From contig CALGNX010000023.1 of the NCBI GenBank assembly GCA_937958265.1, positions 1 through 63,264 of the forward strand: a stretch of 63,264 nucleotides of DNA, written 5' to 3'. The position numbers and the translations under genes are program-made. The stretch's first letter is position 1; each line of letters begins with the position of its first letter. The notes beneath the pieces were generated by a model. The model was not told where the DNA came from, did no database searches, and was given only the letters and a program-made list of their open reading frames with translations. Below are positions 43,764 through 52,958 of the stretch, piece by piece. Origin of the DNA: an uncultured Algibacter sp. (GTDB taxonomy: Bacteria; Bacteroidota; Bacteroidia; Flavobacteriales; Flavobacteriaceae).

Positions 43764-45092
43764 TTAGGTTTTTTGTGTTAGAGGTAAAAATAGTTGTCTA
43801 AATTTTATAATTAAGGGGATGCCCCGTGCTATAATCCAAAATGTAATAGCAATGAAAATACCTTGAAGTTTATAATTTTGGCTATCCAACAAAAATAAAA
43901 TAGGAATGAAAACGATAAATGTGGAAAATAGAAGTACGTTTCTTAAGTATCCCATTTTACCTAAACCTTTAAAAATACCATCGAAAATAAAAGCTAGTGT
44001 GCATAATGGTTGCATAAGCAAGACTATGTAAAACACGTTATAAAAGGTTTTTAGTACCTCGGGTTCTTTGGTGAAAATACGCCCTATGGAATAATAGAAT
44101 AATGCACCCAGAATACCCAGGATGATGCCAACTATAAGCGCGTATTTTATAAGTTTGTTGCTTAATGCAACTAGCGATTTATAATTTTTAGCACCAAATA
44201 ACTTACCAGATAATATATTACCTGCACTGGAATAACCATCTACAATAAAAGCACCTAAAAACCATAAATTTATGGCAATAGTGTATGCTGCAATATATGC
44301 AGGACCATAACTTGTAGCAAAAGAGCTAGCGTAATATAACGTTATATTTAAAGCAATGGTGCGTATAAATAGATTAAGAATCATGACCATAAATCGCTTT
44401 ATTTCTGGATTTAAGGGTAAACTTGGTATTAATGGTATAATCGTTTTTTTAAGAAGAAAATAGGCGGAAAACGCGGCCATAATTAATTGTGCAACTACAC
44501 TAGCATAAGCGGCACCTTTAATATGCATGGGCGCAATATATCCAGATATGCCGTAAACTAAAACAACATCTAGAATAATATTTACTACCGCTCCAATTAT
44601 TGCAATTACCATGGGGTAATATGTGTTTTGCAAACCCCGAAAGGCACCAAAAACACCTATAGTGAATAGGGTAAATGGAAAACCCAATACACGAATTTTA
44701 TAATATACTACACTATACTCTAAAACTAAACCAGATGCATTATAGAGTTTAAAAATTTGCTTGGCAAAAGGGTAGGTGCTACAAATTATAACAATGCTAA
44801 GTGCTGAAATTAAAAAAATAGCTTGTGCGGGTAGGTTTTTAATAGCATTTAGTTTGTTGGCGCCAACGTACTGCGATAATATGGATGATATGGCGCTTCT
44901 GGTTTGCCCTAAAACCCAAATAAGCATTGATATAAATGTGGTTACTATACCAACTGCTGCTAAGGATACCGTGGCATTGTTATGCATATTACCAACAATA
45001 GCAGCATCGGTTAACGATAAAATTGGTTCGGCCACACCAGATATTAGTGCAGGTATAGCTAGTTTATTTATATGTTTTAAGCTTATATCCAT
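43764..45092 (-). CDS. MATE family efflux transporter
   Basis: 442 residues from the ATG at 45092 (MDISLKHINKLAIPALISG); a start eight codons upstream overlaps the preceding gene and is less likely. Twelve hydrophobic segments in two related halves; the N-terminal PILSLTDAAIVGNM is the standard MATE first-helix motif. A DinF-like branch Na+/H+-driven drug or metabolite exporter. It follows the GNAT gene by 2 bp, so they are co-transcribed. Confidence 0.92.
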   Translation of the reverse strand: MDISLKHINKLAIPALISGVAEPILSLTDAAIVGNMHNNATVSLAAVGIVTTFISMLIWVLGQTRSAISSILSQYVGANKLNAIKNLPAQAIFLISALSIVIICSTYPFAKQIFKLYNASGLVLEYSVVYYKIRVLGFPFTLFTIGVFGAFRGLQNTYYPMVIAIIGAVVNIILDVVLVYGISGYIAPMHIKGAAYASVVAQLIMAAFSAYFLLKKTIIPLIPSLPLNPEIKRFMVMILNLFIRTIALNITLYYASSFATSYGPAYIAAYTIAINLWFLGAFIVDGYSSAGNILSGKLFGAKNYKSLVALSNKLIKYALIVGIILGILGALFYYSIGRIFTKEPEVLKTFYNVFYIVLLMQPLCTLAFIFDGIFKGLGKMGYLRNVLLFSTFIVFIPILFLLDSQNYKLQGIFIAITFWIIARGIPLIIKFRQLFLPLTQKT

Positions 45093-45094
45093 AA

Positions 45095-45595
45095 TTATAA
45101 TAGCAATTCGTAGCAATTAAACGGATGTTCGCTTTGTTTTGGAAAATAAATATTGCCTAGCTTTTTATAACCGCGTAGTTTGTAAAATTTCTGATTTCTT
45201 TTGTTTTGTGAAAAGGTGTCCAACCTAACAGACAAATAATTGTTTTGTTTAGCGTAATCTTCAGCAAACTCCATAAGTTTTTGGGCATAGCCTTTACCTT
45301 GTTGGCTTGGGTGTACTGCTAACCTATGGATGTATATATTTTTAGTATTTGGTGTTAGCCAGGCAATAGGCTTGTACTCGGTATCCATAAGTGTTGATAT
45401 AGTTATACACCCAAAAATTTTATTTTCAATTTCGAAAACATACAACTCTTCGCGCATCATGTCGTTATTAAAAGCTGTTTTATTGGGATAAAATGTATTC
45501 CATTGAAAAATGTTTTCTGCAACCATTTTAACCGCGCAAGCTTTTGTAATTTCAAGAATATTAGCAATATCGTTATTTGTTGCTTTACGTATCAT
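45095..45595 (-). CDS. GNAT family N-acetyltransferase
   Basis: 166 residues. Acetyl-CoA pyrophosphate loop HRLAVHPSQQGKGYAQKLMEFA (Q/RxxGxG/A as QQGKGYA), preceded by CITISTLMDTEY and followed by SVRLDTFSQNKRNQKFYKLRGYKKLG, the canonical GNAT motif B. The substrate is unknown. Two bp upstream of the MATE gene; tRNA-Ala lies on the opposite strand 115 bp beyond its start. Confidence 0.92.
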   Translation of the reverse strand: MIRKATNNDIANILEITKACAVKMVAENIFQWNTFYPNKTAFNNDMMREELYVFEIENKIFGCITISTLMDTEYKPIAWLTPNTKNIYIHRLAVHPSQQGKGYAQKLMEFAEDYAKQNNYLSVRLDTFSQNKRNQKFYKLRGYKKLGNIYFPKQSEHPFNCYELLL

Positions 45596-45710
45596 TTAAT
45601 TAATTACTTTTGTTTTACATTTAGTGTAAATTTAGACTTTATGTTTTAAGCTTAGATTATTCTTTTTAGAGTATTGGAGATATGTATTAATCTCATCTAA
45701 ATAATAAAAC

Positions 45711-45784
45711 GGGGCATTAGCTCATTTGGCTAGAGCGCTACGCTGGCAGTGTAGAGGCGATCGGTTCGAATCCGATATGCTCCA
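45711..45784 (+). tRNA. tRNA-Ala (GGC)
   Basis: Complete cloverleaf: acceptor GGGGCAT/ATGCTCC (one G-T pair) with discriminator A; D-arm GCTCATTTGGCTAGAGC; anticodon arm CTACG-CTGGCAG-TGTAG with anticodon GGC; 5-nt variable loop; T-arm TCGG-TTCGAAT-CCGA type. The CCA end is not encoded. It lies 5 bp from the glpD stop on the other strand. Confidence 0.95.
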
Positions 45785-45789
45785 CTTTA

Positions 45790-47457
45790 CTAAAAAGGTT
45801 TATCATAATACGTTGTAGCATCTGTGATAAGCCTTTTTAGTTTTTCAACTTCACTTTCCGCACGGTTTGAATCCCAATTAAAATACGCTATACAATCTTT
45901 TAAAACAACATCTAAATTGGTGTTAACACTTTCAATATCAAAATATAATCGGCCAGTACGCCTAACAAAAAAATCGGTAAGACTATTCACCATTTCATGC
46001 TGTACACCGAACCAAAGCTCTGCTTTAATTAATGCATCTTGATGATTAGCACTATTAAAAGTTTTCATTTTATCCAATATAATGTCTGCTTGTTTTCCGT
46101 AATTTAAACACAGGTACAAAGCATGATTACATGCATTTTTTACGCCCAAATTAGATAGTTTTTTTTCAACTTTTTTTTGGTAAGCTGTTACATCTTCATT
46201 AGAATGTAATGTTGGGCTTACTAATTTAATAACCTCGGTGTAAGAAGGTTTTAGTTTTTGCTTTAGTTTGACAGACATATTTTTTTCGACAGCAGCTAAT
46301 GCACGATGAGCCATTTTCCGGTAGCCTGTTAGTTTACCGCCCGCAATAGAAATTAGCCCACTTTTGGAAACAAAAATTTCGTCTTTTCTAGATAATTCCG
46401 AAGGATCTTTTTTTGCTTCGTGAATAAGTGGCCGTAAACCTGCCCAATTCGATTCAATATCTATTATGTGTAATTGTATGCTAGGGAAATTATTATTTAT
46501 TGCGTCTAGTAAATAATTAGCATCTTTTTTTGTTGCTACAATACGATCATAATTTCCAGAATAGTTGGTGTCTGTTGTGCCTACGTAAGTTTTGTTACCT
46601 CTGGGTATGGCGAATATCATTCGGCCATCTGGTGCATCAAAATAAACGGATTGTTTAATAGGTAGTTTATGTGCAGAAAATACAAGATGCACACCTTTGG
46701 TAAGGTGTAAATATTTGTTATTTATAGAAGTATCTTTTTTACGTAAAGTATCTACCCAAGGGCCAACTGCAGAAATATAATGCTGTGCTTGTACTTTTAA
46801 TGTTTTTTGTGAATTAGCATCTAAACCATTTAAACTTTCAATTTTAGAACTTGTATTATAATTAAAGGATGTTATTTCGCAGTAATTAATAATGGTGGCA
46901 CCAAAAGAGGCTGCTTTTTTTAAAATTTCTATTGTTAATCTGGCGTCGTCTGTTTTGTATTCCGCATAAAACCCACCACCAACTACTTTTTTTGGATTTA
47001 ATAAAGGTTCTTTTTTTAGTGTTTCCTTTTTGTTTAACATTTGGCGTTTGTCTGTACCCCTTACACCTGCTAAAAAGTCGTAAACTTTTAGGCCTATAGC
47101 CGTCATAAATTTTCCGTAATTACCTCCTTTTATTAAGGGTAATAACATTTTTTCTGGTGTAACTAAGTGTGGCGCTAATTGGTGTAGAATGGCACGTTCT
47201 GAACCCGACTCCCGAACTAAATTAATTTCAAATTGTTTGAGATACCTTAAACCACCATGTATAAGCTTGGTTGATTTATTACTTGTGCCAGAGGCAAAAT
47301 CGTTTTTTTCAATAAGGCAAACGTTTAAACCACGAGACGCGGCATCCAAGGCTATGCCTGCTCCTGTTATACCGCCACCAATTACAGCCAGATCGAATTT
47401 AGTTGTAATAATATGGTTTATCTGTTTATCTCTATTTAAAACTGAAAAATTTTCCAT
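45790..47457 (-). CDS. glpD: Glycerol-3-phosphate dehydrogenase
   Basis: 555 residues. FAD enzyme oxidising glycerol-3-phosphate to DHAP with electrons to quinone at the inner membrane. FAD-binding LAVIGGGITGAGIALDAASRG, then DFASGTSNKSTKLIHGGLRYL, SAVGPWVD, YVGTTDTNY and SIAGGKLTGYRKMA. The C-terminal DAO-associated domain is present. It ends 5 bp from tRNA-Ala. It follows an alpha/beta-hydrolase gene (24 bp) on the same strand. Confidence 0.93.
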   Translation of the reverse strand: MENFSVLNRDKQINHIITTKFDLAVIGGGITGAGIALDAASRGLNVCLIEKNDFASGTSNKSTKLIHGGLRYLKQFEINLVRESGSERAILHQLAPHLVTPEKMLLPLIKGGNYGKFMTAIGLKVYDFLAGVRGTDKRQMLNKKETLKKEPLLNPKKVVGGGFYAEYKTDDARLTIEILKKAASFGATIINYCEITSFNYNTSSKIESLNGLDANSQKTLKVQAQHYISAVGPWVDTLRKKDTSINNKYLHLTKGVHLVFSAHKLPIKQSVYFDAPDGRMIFAIPRGNKTYVGTTDTNYSGNYDRIVATKKDANYLLDAINNNFPSIQLHIIDIESNWAGLRPLIHEAKKDPSELSRKDEIFVSKSGLISIAGGKLTGYRKMAHRALAAVEKNMSVKLKQKLKPSYTEVIKLVSPTLHSNEDVTAYQKKVEKKLSNLGVKNACNHALYLCLNYGKQADIILDKMKTFNSANHQDALIKAELWFGVQHEMVNSLTDFFVRRTGRLYFDIESVNTNLDVVLKDCIAYFNWDSNRAESEVEKLKRLITDATTYYDKPF

Positions 47458-47481
47458 AAATTTTAAGGATAAAGCGCTATT

Positions 47482-48324
47482 CTATTGATTTAAAAATTTA
47501 ATTATATTATTAATAACTTCATTTAAATGTTTGGGTAAAGTTTCGCTTTGCCACGGGTGAGATGCTCCAAAAACATGGTTTGCATCTGCAATACTTTCAA
47601 ATGTGCTATTTGCGTTCCAAGCATGCAGTTGTACGGCTTCTTCAATTAAAACGCTGGTATCTGCTGTACCATGAAGTATTAAATATGGAATTTTAAGGTT
47701 TTTAACAGCGCGCTTTATTGTTAGTCTTTCTTTATGTTCTATAAAATTTTCGTAAAATTGATAATAATGAGGCATTTGCTGTTTTGTTCGTCCGTTTAAA
47801 ACATATTTTACACCATTTTGTTTCCATAACTCTAATTCGCCAGTGTTTCCTATTCTTTTCCCAAAATCGCAAACGCCAGCAAGACTTATTACTTTTTTAA
47901 TACGTGGCTCTTCTTCTGCCTTAATGGTTACAATACCGCATGCTCTGCTATGACCTACGAGGTTAATAGCTTTTAAATTTATATTACTGCTAAAGTTTTG
48001 GTTAGTGGCCATCCAATCGATTACACTTTGTAAATCGTCTAACTCTATGGTGTAGTTATTGTTTCCAAAAGCTTCTAAATCTGGAAAATCTATAGGTTGC
48101 TTTGCGGTGCCTCCGTTATGTGAAAAGTTAAATTTTATAAAGAAAAACCCAGCTTCGGCGAAAGCCTGTGCCATAAGATCCCAGGCTCCCCAATCTTTAA
48201 AACCTTTATAGCCGTGGCAAAATATTATAACAGGTTTGTGTAGGTTATCTGCCTTATAAAAAACATCTGCAAGTATAGGTTTATTATGCTTTCCTGGTAG
48301 TATTATGTTCTTCTGAATCGTCAT
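47482..48324 (-). CDS. Alpha/beta hydrolase (dienelactone-hydrolase-like)
   Basis: 280 residues, cytoplasmic. VIIFCHGYKGFKDWGAWDLM supplies the oxyanion region; the nucleophile elbow is NLVGHSRACGIVTIKA (GxSxA, slightly unusual); LILHGTADTSVLIEEA gives the Asp and DANHVFGASHP the His. The substrate is unknown. Its ATG overlaps the AddB-like stop (ATGA), so it is translationally coupled to the nuclease gene and precedes glpD. Confidence 0.85.
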   Translation of the reverse strand: MTIQKNIILPGKHNKPILADVFYKADNLHKPVIIFCHGYKGFKDWGAWDLMAQAFAEAGFFFIKFNFSHNGGTAKQPIDFPDLEAFGNNNYTIELDDLQSVIDWMATNQNFSSNINLKAINLVGHSRACGIVTIKAEEEPRIKKVISLAGVCDFGKRIGNTGELELWKQNGVKYVLNGRTKQQMPHYYQFYENFIEHKERLTIKRAVKNLKIPYLILHGTADTSVLIEEAVQLHAWNANSTFESIADANHVFGASHPWQSETLPKHLNEVINNIIKFLNQ

Positions 48325-51083
48325 GCTTGAACCTCTTTTTCGGTAAAATTGATGTCTTTATTACAAATTTCAATAATTAAATATTTTAACTCTTTCTCGA
48401 AAGCATCCAATGTATCTTGAGTGATTAGTGTGCTTTTAATTTTACTCCTCGAGTCTTCCTTTTTAGTAAATTTTAAAAACCCAGATCCTAAATTTTTAAA
48501 TGATATAATCCCGGCCTCAATAGGTAATTTAATGTTTTTGGAATGTTGCATCATGTATGCATAACTCAATACTTGAAAACTTTTGCTATACTTTTTATAA
48601 TCTGTGGTAATGGATTCCCAATTAGTGATTTCAACTTGATTTTTTAATACGCTACCTGTTTTATAATCAATTATTCTAAGGGTGCCATTACACTCATCAA
48701 CACGATCTACTTTGCCTCTTAACCTTACAGGGTGGTTTAATTCTGGAATGTTAATGGCTATATCATTATCTGCCTCTATGGCTACGATTTTAATTTCGTC
48801 GCCAGCCTTAAGGGCTTTAATTTCTAAATTTAAAAAGTTTAAAACATAACGTTTTGCTATTTCAAAAATGATAAGATTTTTTCCCTTGGTTATATCGCCT
48901 TCTTTATATTCGTTTTTAAAATGATAGGTTACAGTTTGCTCTATTTTCGATTTTAATTTTTCAATAGTTTCAACGCTTAAGAATGTATTTAAAAGCGGTT
49001 TATAAAAATCTTCTAGGGTATTATGAACAACAGTACCCAAAGTGTTGGCAGCAACGGTTTCTTCCACATCATCGTGGGATTTTATTTTTAAAATTTTCTG
49101 ATAGTAAAAATCAATAGGATTTCTTATATAATTTGTAAGTGATGAGGGCGAAAAACCTTGACTTGCTGTTTTAATAATTTGTTGTTGAACGCCACTTGTT
49201 TTTATTATTGTATTTAATTCCCTTTGAATAGTAGGGACTTGAGGTGCAATAATTTGATTTTTGATATTGTGAATACCTTCCAAATTTAATTGTGTAAGGA
49301 ATCTACTTTTTTCACCACCGATTAAAACATCGGCTTCTGTATTATAAATAATATAAACGTTTTTAGCGCGCTGTAAAAGTTTGTAAAAATGGTATGTGTA
49401 AACTGCGTCTTTTTCCTTATAGGTCGGTAAATTGTTTTCTAATTTTACATCAAAAGGAATGAAAGAATTATTACTTTTTCCTGCAGGTAATATACCCTCG
49501 TTTACCGATGCTATAATAACAGTTTCAAAATCTAGCACGCGAGATTCCAACATTCCCATAAGTTGCAAACCTTGTAATGGTTCGCCTTGAAAATCTAAAG
49601 TTTCGCTATTTAAAAGCTCTTTATATATACTGTATAGCGTTGCTATGTCGTTTATGTGCTCGTGCTCTGTATTTAGTCTTATAAGCTCGTTAAATAGCTT
49701 ATGAAATCGAAATAGATATTCTAAAGATAATAAATTGGCATTTTTATTTTCATCTAATGATGATTTAATGGTTATTATTAATTTTGAGCAATTTTCTAAG
49801 GCTAATACTAGCGAATTTTGCCAGTTAGAAAATAATAAGTTAATAATAAAATCGGCTTTTATAGCTATTTTAATTAAGCGCTCTTTACTTAGGTATACTA
49901 AATTATTTTTATCAATAGTTTCGATAATTAAAGCTGCGTAGTCTATATTATCTATTTGCAATAAAGGTCTTATAAACTGGTGTGAAATAATAGCAATAAC
50001 ATCTTGATGATAAAAAGCAGACGATTTAATTTTATGTAATTGAAAAAGTGCATCAAATAACGATGCTAGGGGTATAGATTTTAACGGAAACCCCATGGTA
50101 ACATTTAAAGATGGAATTGTAGAGGGTAGCGCATTAAGCACTGGAAGCAACAAGTTTTCGTCGCCTAAAACAATTGCAGTATTGTTAAGTGTGCTATTTT
50201 TTTTTTGTAAAGTTTTTAAAAGCGAACCTATGTACTTGGCTTGACCTACATTTTTAGGTATACCAGTAGTTGTTATATTTTTTTGTTTATCATAATTTTC
50301 GCCTATCCAGTTAAAAGGATTTGTTTTAAAATACTTCCAATTTTTAAGGTGTTGCCTTGTAAACAACGAAGCATCGTGTTTTGGATTATTCATAAAAACA
50401 GCATCAATATCCCAATATATTTTAGCTAAATTATGTTCTAACAATTCTTGAATAATAGTTTCCTCTGCGGTATTTAATGCATTAAAACCTAGAAATATGA
50501 ATCGTTTATTTGAGTTATTCTCTATGTAAGCCTTTAAGTGGTTTGCAGCCTCTCTATATACCAAACCTTGGTATCCAACTTTTTTATTTAACAAATGTTT
50601 AGTTAAATATTGATAGTAGGTATAAAGCTTGTTCCAAAAGGCTAAATATTTTTTTACAAAATCGGTTTTATTATCAATTAAGGACCAATGATTTAAATCT
50701 TGGATGGCACTTAAATAATTAAATATTTTTTCTTGAGGTATTAAATAACGGTCTATTTCGTTAAAGTCTTGTAGTAGTATTTGCGCCCATTTTGAAAAAG
50801 ACTCAAAAATATCTAGATTTTCCTTTTTTGTGAGTTGGGTGTAACAGCTGTAAAACTCAAAAAGTAATTCTATATTAGAAATGGGTTTAATTTGAGATAA
50901 CTCTTCAACAAATTCTTCAATACTTAAAATTTCTGGCGCAAACATAGTCTCATTAAGCACTATGCACAATTGGTTTTTTAAAAAGAGTCCTGCTCTTTTA
51001 CTAGGTAAAACAAAAGTAACGTTGGAAAGGTCTTCTCCGTTTTTTTGTAAATCGTTTAATACATCGTAAATAAAAGTTGTCAT
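48321..51083 (-). CDS. AddB-like PD-(D/E)XK nuclease / inactivated helicase
   Basis: 920 residues. N-terminal helicase-like domain with LPSKRAGLFLKNQL in place of a proper Walker A, as in AddB proteins that do not hydrolyse ATP. The C-terminal RecB-type nuclease domain has SLTNYIRNPIDFYYQKIL, LGTVVHNTLEDFY and the catalytic block GKVDRVDECNGTLRIIDYKTG. No iron-sulphur cysteine set is obvious. It should pair with the AddA-like helicase-nuclease at 52959-56108 to process double-strand breaks. The two are separated by the ompA-type gene, an unusual arrangement for subunits of one complex. Confidence 0.88.
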   Translation of the reverse strand: MTTFIYDVLNDLQKNGEDLSNVTFVLPSKRAGLFLKNQLCIVLNETMFAPEILSIEEFVEELSQIKPISNIELLFEFYSCYTQLTKKENLDIFESFSKWAQILLQDFNEIDRYLIPQEKIFNYLSAIQDLNHWSLIDNKTDFVKKYLAFWNKLYTYYQYLTKHLLNKKVGYQGLVYREAANHLKAYIENNSNKRFIFLGFNALNTAEETIIQELLEHNLAKIYWDIDAVFMNNPKHDASLFTRQHLKNWKYFKTNPFNWIGENYDKQKNITTTGIPKNVGQAKYIGSLLKTLQKKNSTLNNTAIVLGDENLLLPVLNALPSTIPSLNVTMGFPLKSIPLASLFDALFQLHKIKSSAFYHQDVIAIISHQFIRPLLQIDNIDYAALIIETIDKNNLVYLSKERLIKIAIKADFIINLLFSNWQNSLVLALENCSKLIITIKSSLDENKNANLLSLEYLFRFHKLFNELIRLNTEHEHINDIATLYSIYKELLNSETLDFQGEPLQGLQLMGMLESRVLDFETVIIASVNEGILPAGKSNNSFIPFDVKLENNLPTYKEKDAVYTYHFYKLLQRAKNVYIIYNTEADVLIGGEKSRFLTQLNLEGIHNIKNQIIAPQVPTIQRELNTIIKTSGVQQQIIKTASQGFSPSSLTNYIRNPIDFYYQKILKIKSHDDVEETVAANTLGTVVHNTLEDFYKPLLNTFLSVETIEKLKSKIEQTVTYHFKNEYKEGDITKGKNLIIFEIAKRYVLNFLNLEIKALKAGDEIKIVAIEADNDIAINIPELNHPVRLRGKVDRVDECNGTLRIIDYKTGSVLKNQVEITNWESITTDYKKYSKSFQVLSYAYMMQHSKNIKLPIEAGIISFKNLGSGFLKFTKKEDSRSKIKSTLITQDTLDAFEKELKYLIIEICNKDINFTEKEVQA

Positions 51084-51094
51084 GCTCTAAAAAT

Positions 51095-51126
51095 AAAAAA
51101 CGCTTCGGATATCCGAAGCGTTTTTT
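51095..51126. terminator. Perfect 32-bp palindromic terminator
   Basis: AAAAAACGCTTCGGAT followed by its exact inverse complement (51095-51126). It serves the OmpA-type gene (stop 38 bp away) and lies just upstream of the AddB-like start, insulating it. Confidence 0.9.
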
Positions 51127-51163
51127 GTAAACTTATTTGTTAAAACTTTAGTGCTGCTTAGTA

Positions 51164-52555
51164 TTACTTCACTAAATTAATTTCAACACGTCTATTATTA
51201 GTTCTACCAGCTTTAGTTTTGTTAGAATCGATAGGTCTAGACTCTCCGTAACCAAGTGCAGATAATCTAAAAGCATCAATACCATTTTTAACTAAGTATT
51301 CTTTTACAGAATTAGCTCTAGAATCAGAAAGTCTTTGGTTTAATTTATCACTACCTACGCTATCTGTATGACCTTCTACAGTAAACTTAGCAGAAGAGTA
51401 TTCTTTTAATATTGCAATAATATCAGCTAATACAGAAGCAGATTGTGCTTTAATACTCGCTTTTCCTGTATCAAACAATATAGTTTTAGCGTACTCATTA
51501 AGTGTTTTTTGTATTTCTTCAGTTACTTCAGGACAACCGTTATTTGCAACAGTACCTTTAACATCTGGACACTTATCATCCTTATCTAATACACCATCGT
51601 TATCTTTATCTGCGTAAGGGCAACCTTTATTAGCAGCAGGACCTTTAACTTCTGGACATTTATCATCAGCATCAGTTACACCATCGCCATCTGTATCAGG
51701 ACAACCATTTAAAGCTTTTAAACCAGCAACTGTAGGACAGTTATCTTTATTATCTACAATACCATCACCATCAGCATCTGGGCACCCATTAAGCTCGGCT
51801 AAACCAGCCTCGTTAGGACACTCATCTTTACTATCTTCAATACCATCACCATCTGTATCAGGACAACCGTTAAATTCCTCTAAACCTGCAACATCTGGGC
51901 AAGCGTCATCTTTATCATATATGCCGTCACCATCTGTATCTGTTCCTCCAAATTTGATAGAGATACCAGCAGAATGTTGAAAGTGTGTATCTAAATAATC
52001 CTCAAAAGCATGTTTGTAAGATGTTTGTAATGTGAAACCAATGTTTTCAGAAAACCAAAGATTTACACCTAAAGAACCGTTAACTGTTCCTGCACCAATA
52101 CCATCTAACCATGTGTAACCACCACCAAGTCCTACAAAAGGATCGATAGTTGTTTCTTTTAAGAAATTATATTTAACAATACCATCTATACCGTAGTAAG
52201 AGAAATCGTTTACGCTATTTACAACATCACCTGTAGGTCTTGCATCGCCATAATTATCAACTTTATTTAACGATCCAATTACCCCAAAAGAGAAACCATC
52301 AGCTAAATATTTAGATACAGAAATAGTAGAAAGTGATGGCAAAATGTTCCAATGATCTTCTACATTACCAAATTCGGATCCAAAAGATTCACTAGCGAAA
52401 CCACCTCTTGAAAGCGCTCCCTGTCCTGTAGGGTAGAAATCTACTGCGTTTACACCAATAGAAATTTGCCATGGGTTGTTTTCGTCTTGCGCATTAGCGT
52501 TGCTATAACCAAGTACAAGCAACATAGCGAGCATTAATCTGCTAAGATTTTTCAT
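51164..52555 (-). CDS. OmpA family outer-membrane protein with thrombospondin type 3 repeats
   Basis: 463 residues from the ATG at 52555. Signal peptide (about 1-23, ending NANAQ), an eight-stranded-barrel-like domain (about 24-215), a run of calcium-binding type 3 repeats ([16 protein letters not shown] and five similar units, about 220-340), then an OmpA C-terminal peptidoglycan-binding domain ([45 protein letters not shown]). An abundant structural outer-membrane protein. It has the best promoter in the window and a strong terminator. Confidence 0.95.
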   Translation of the reverse strand: MKNLSRLMLAMLLVLGYSNANAQDENNPWQISIGVNAVDFYPTGQGALSRGGFASESFGSEFGNVEDHWNILPSLSTISVSKYLADGFSFGVIGSLNKVDNYGDARPTGDVVNSVNDFSYYGIDGIVKYNFLKETTIDPFVGLGGGYTWLDGIGAGTVNGSLGVNLWFSENIGFTLQTSYKHAFEDYLDTHFQHSAGISIKFGGTDTDGDGIYDKDDACPDVAGLEEFNGCPDTDGDGIEDSKDECPNEAGLAELNGCPDADGDGIVDNKDNCPTVAGLKALNGCPDTDGDGVTDADDKCPEVKGPAANKGCPYADKDNDGVLDKDDKCPDVKGTVANNGCPEVTEEIQKTLNEYAKTILFDTGKASIKAQSASVLADIIAILKEYSSAKFTVEGHTDSVGSDKLNQRLSDSRANSVKEYLVKNGIDAFRLSALGYGESRPIDSNKTKAGRTNNRRVEINLVK

Positions 52556-52591
52556 ATTCAAAAGTTTAATTTTTAAGTGTTAATGAAAAGC

Positions 52592-52622
52592 AAAAGTAAC
52601 TTGATAAATGTTATTAACAAAG
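52592..52622 (-). promoter_or_regulatory. Bacteroidota-type promoter of the OmpA gene
   Basis: On the minus strand TTTG (52622-52619), 19 bp, TACTTTTG (52599-52592): a full TTTG-N19-TAnnTTTG promoter, with the start codon 37 bp further. This fits a highly expressed outer-membrane protein. Confidence 0.75.
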
Positions 52623-52958
52623 ATAAAAAGACAAAAAAAAGAGATTAAGTAAGAACTTTCTTAATGCAGAGTAGCCATACACCAGTTAAAAAAACCTAAA
52701 CAACTTAAATTAAACTAGTTAATTTATTAATTAGTCGTTGTTGTTGTAAGAAATTAAAACTACTAATTGATTTTACTTTCATCATATTATTACTCTTAAC
52801 AGCCCTTTTTACTATTAGACTCTCCGATTCTTCTTCTGTCGAAACCTAGAACTATTATCTGTTAATTATATAAAAGTGTTCTTTATTTTAATAAATTATT
52901 ATAAGAAAAGTATTAACTATTCACATGATAAACAAAAAATGAGTCCAGAATAAAAAAA
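52623..52958. other. Intergenic region between the AddA-like and OmpA genes
   Basis: 336 bp without a convincing gene. AT-rich with several short T and A tracts. Nothing further is supported. Confidence 0.5.
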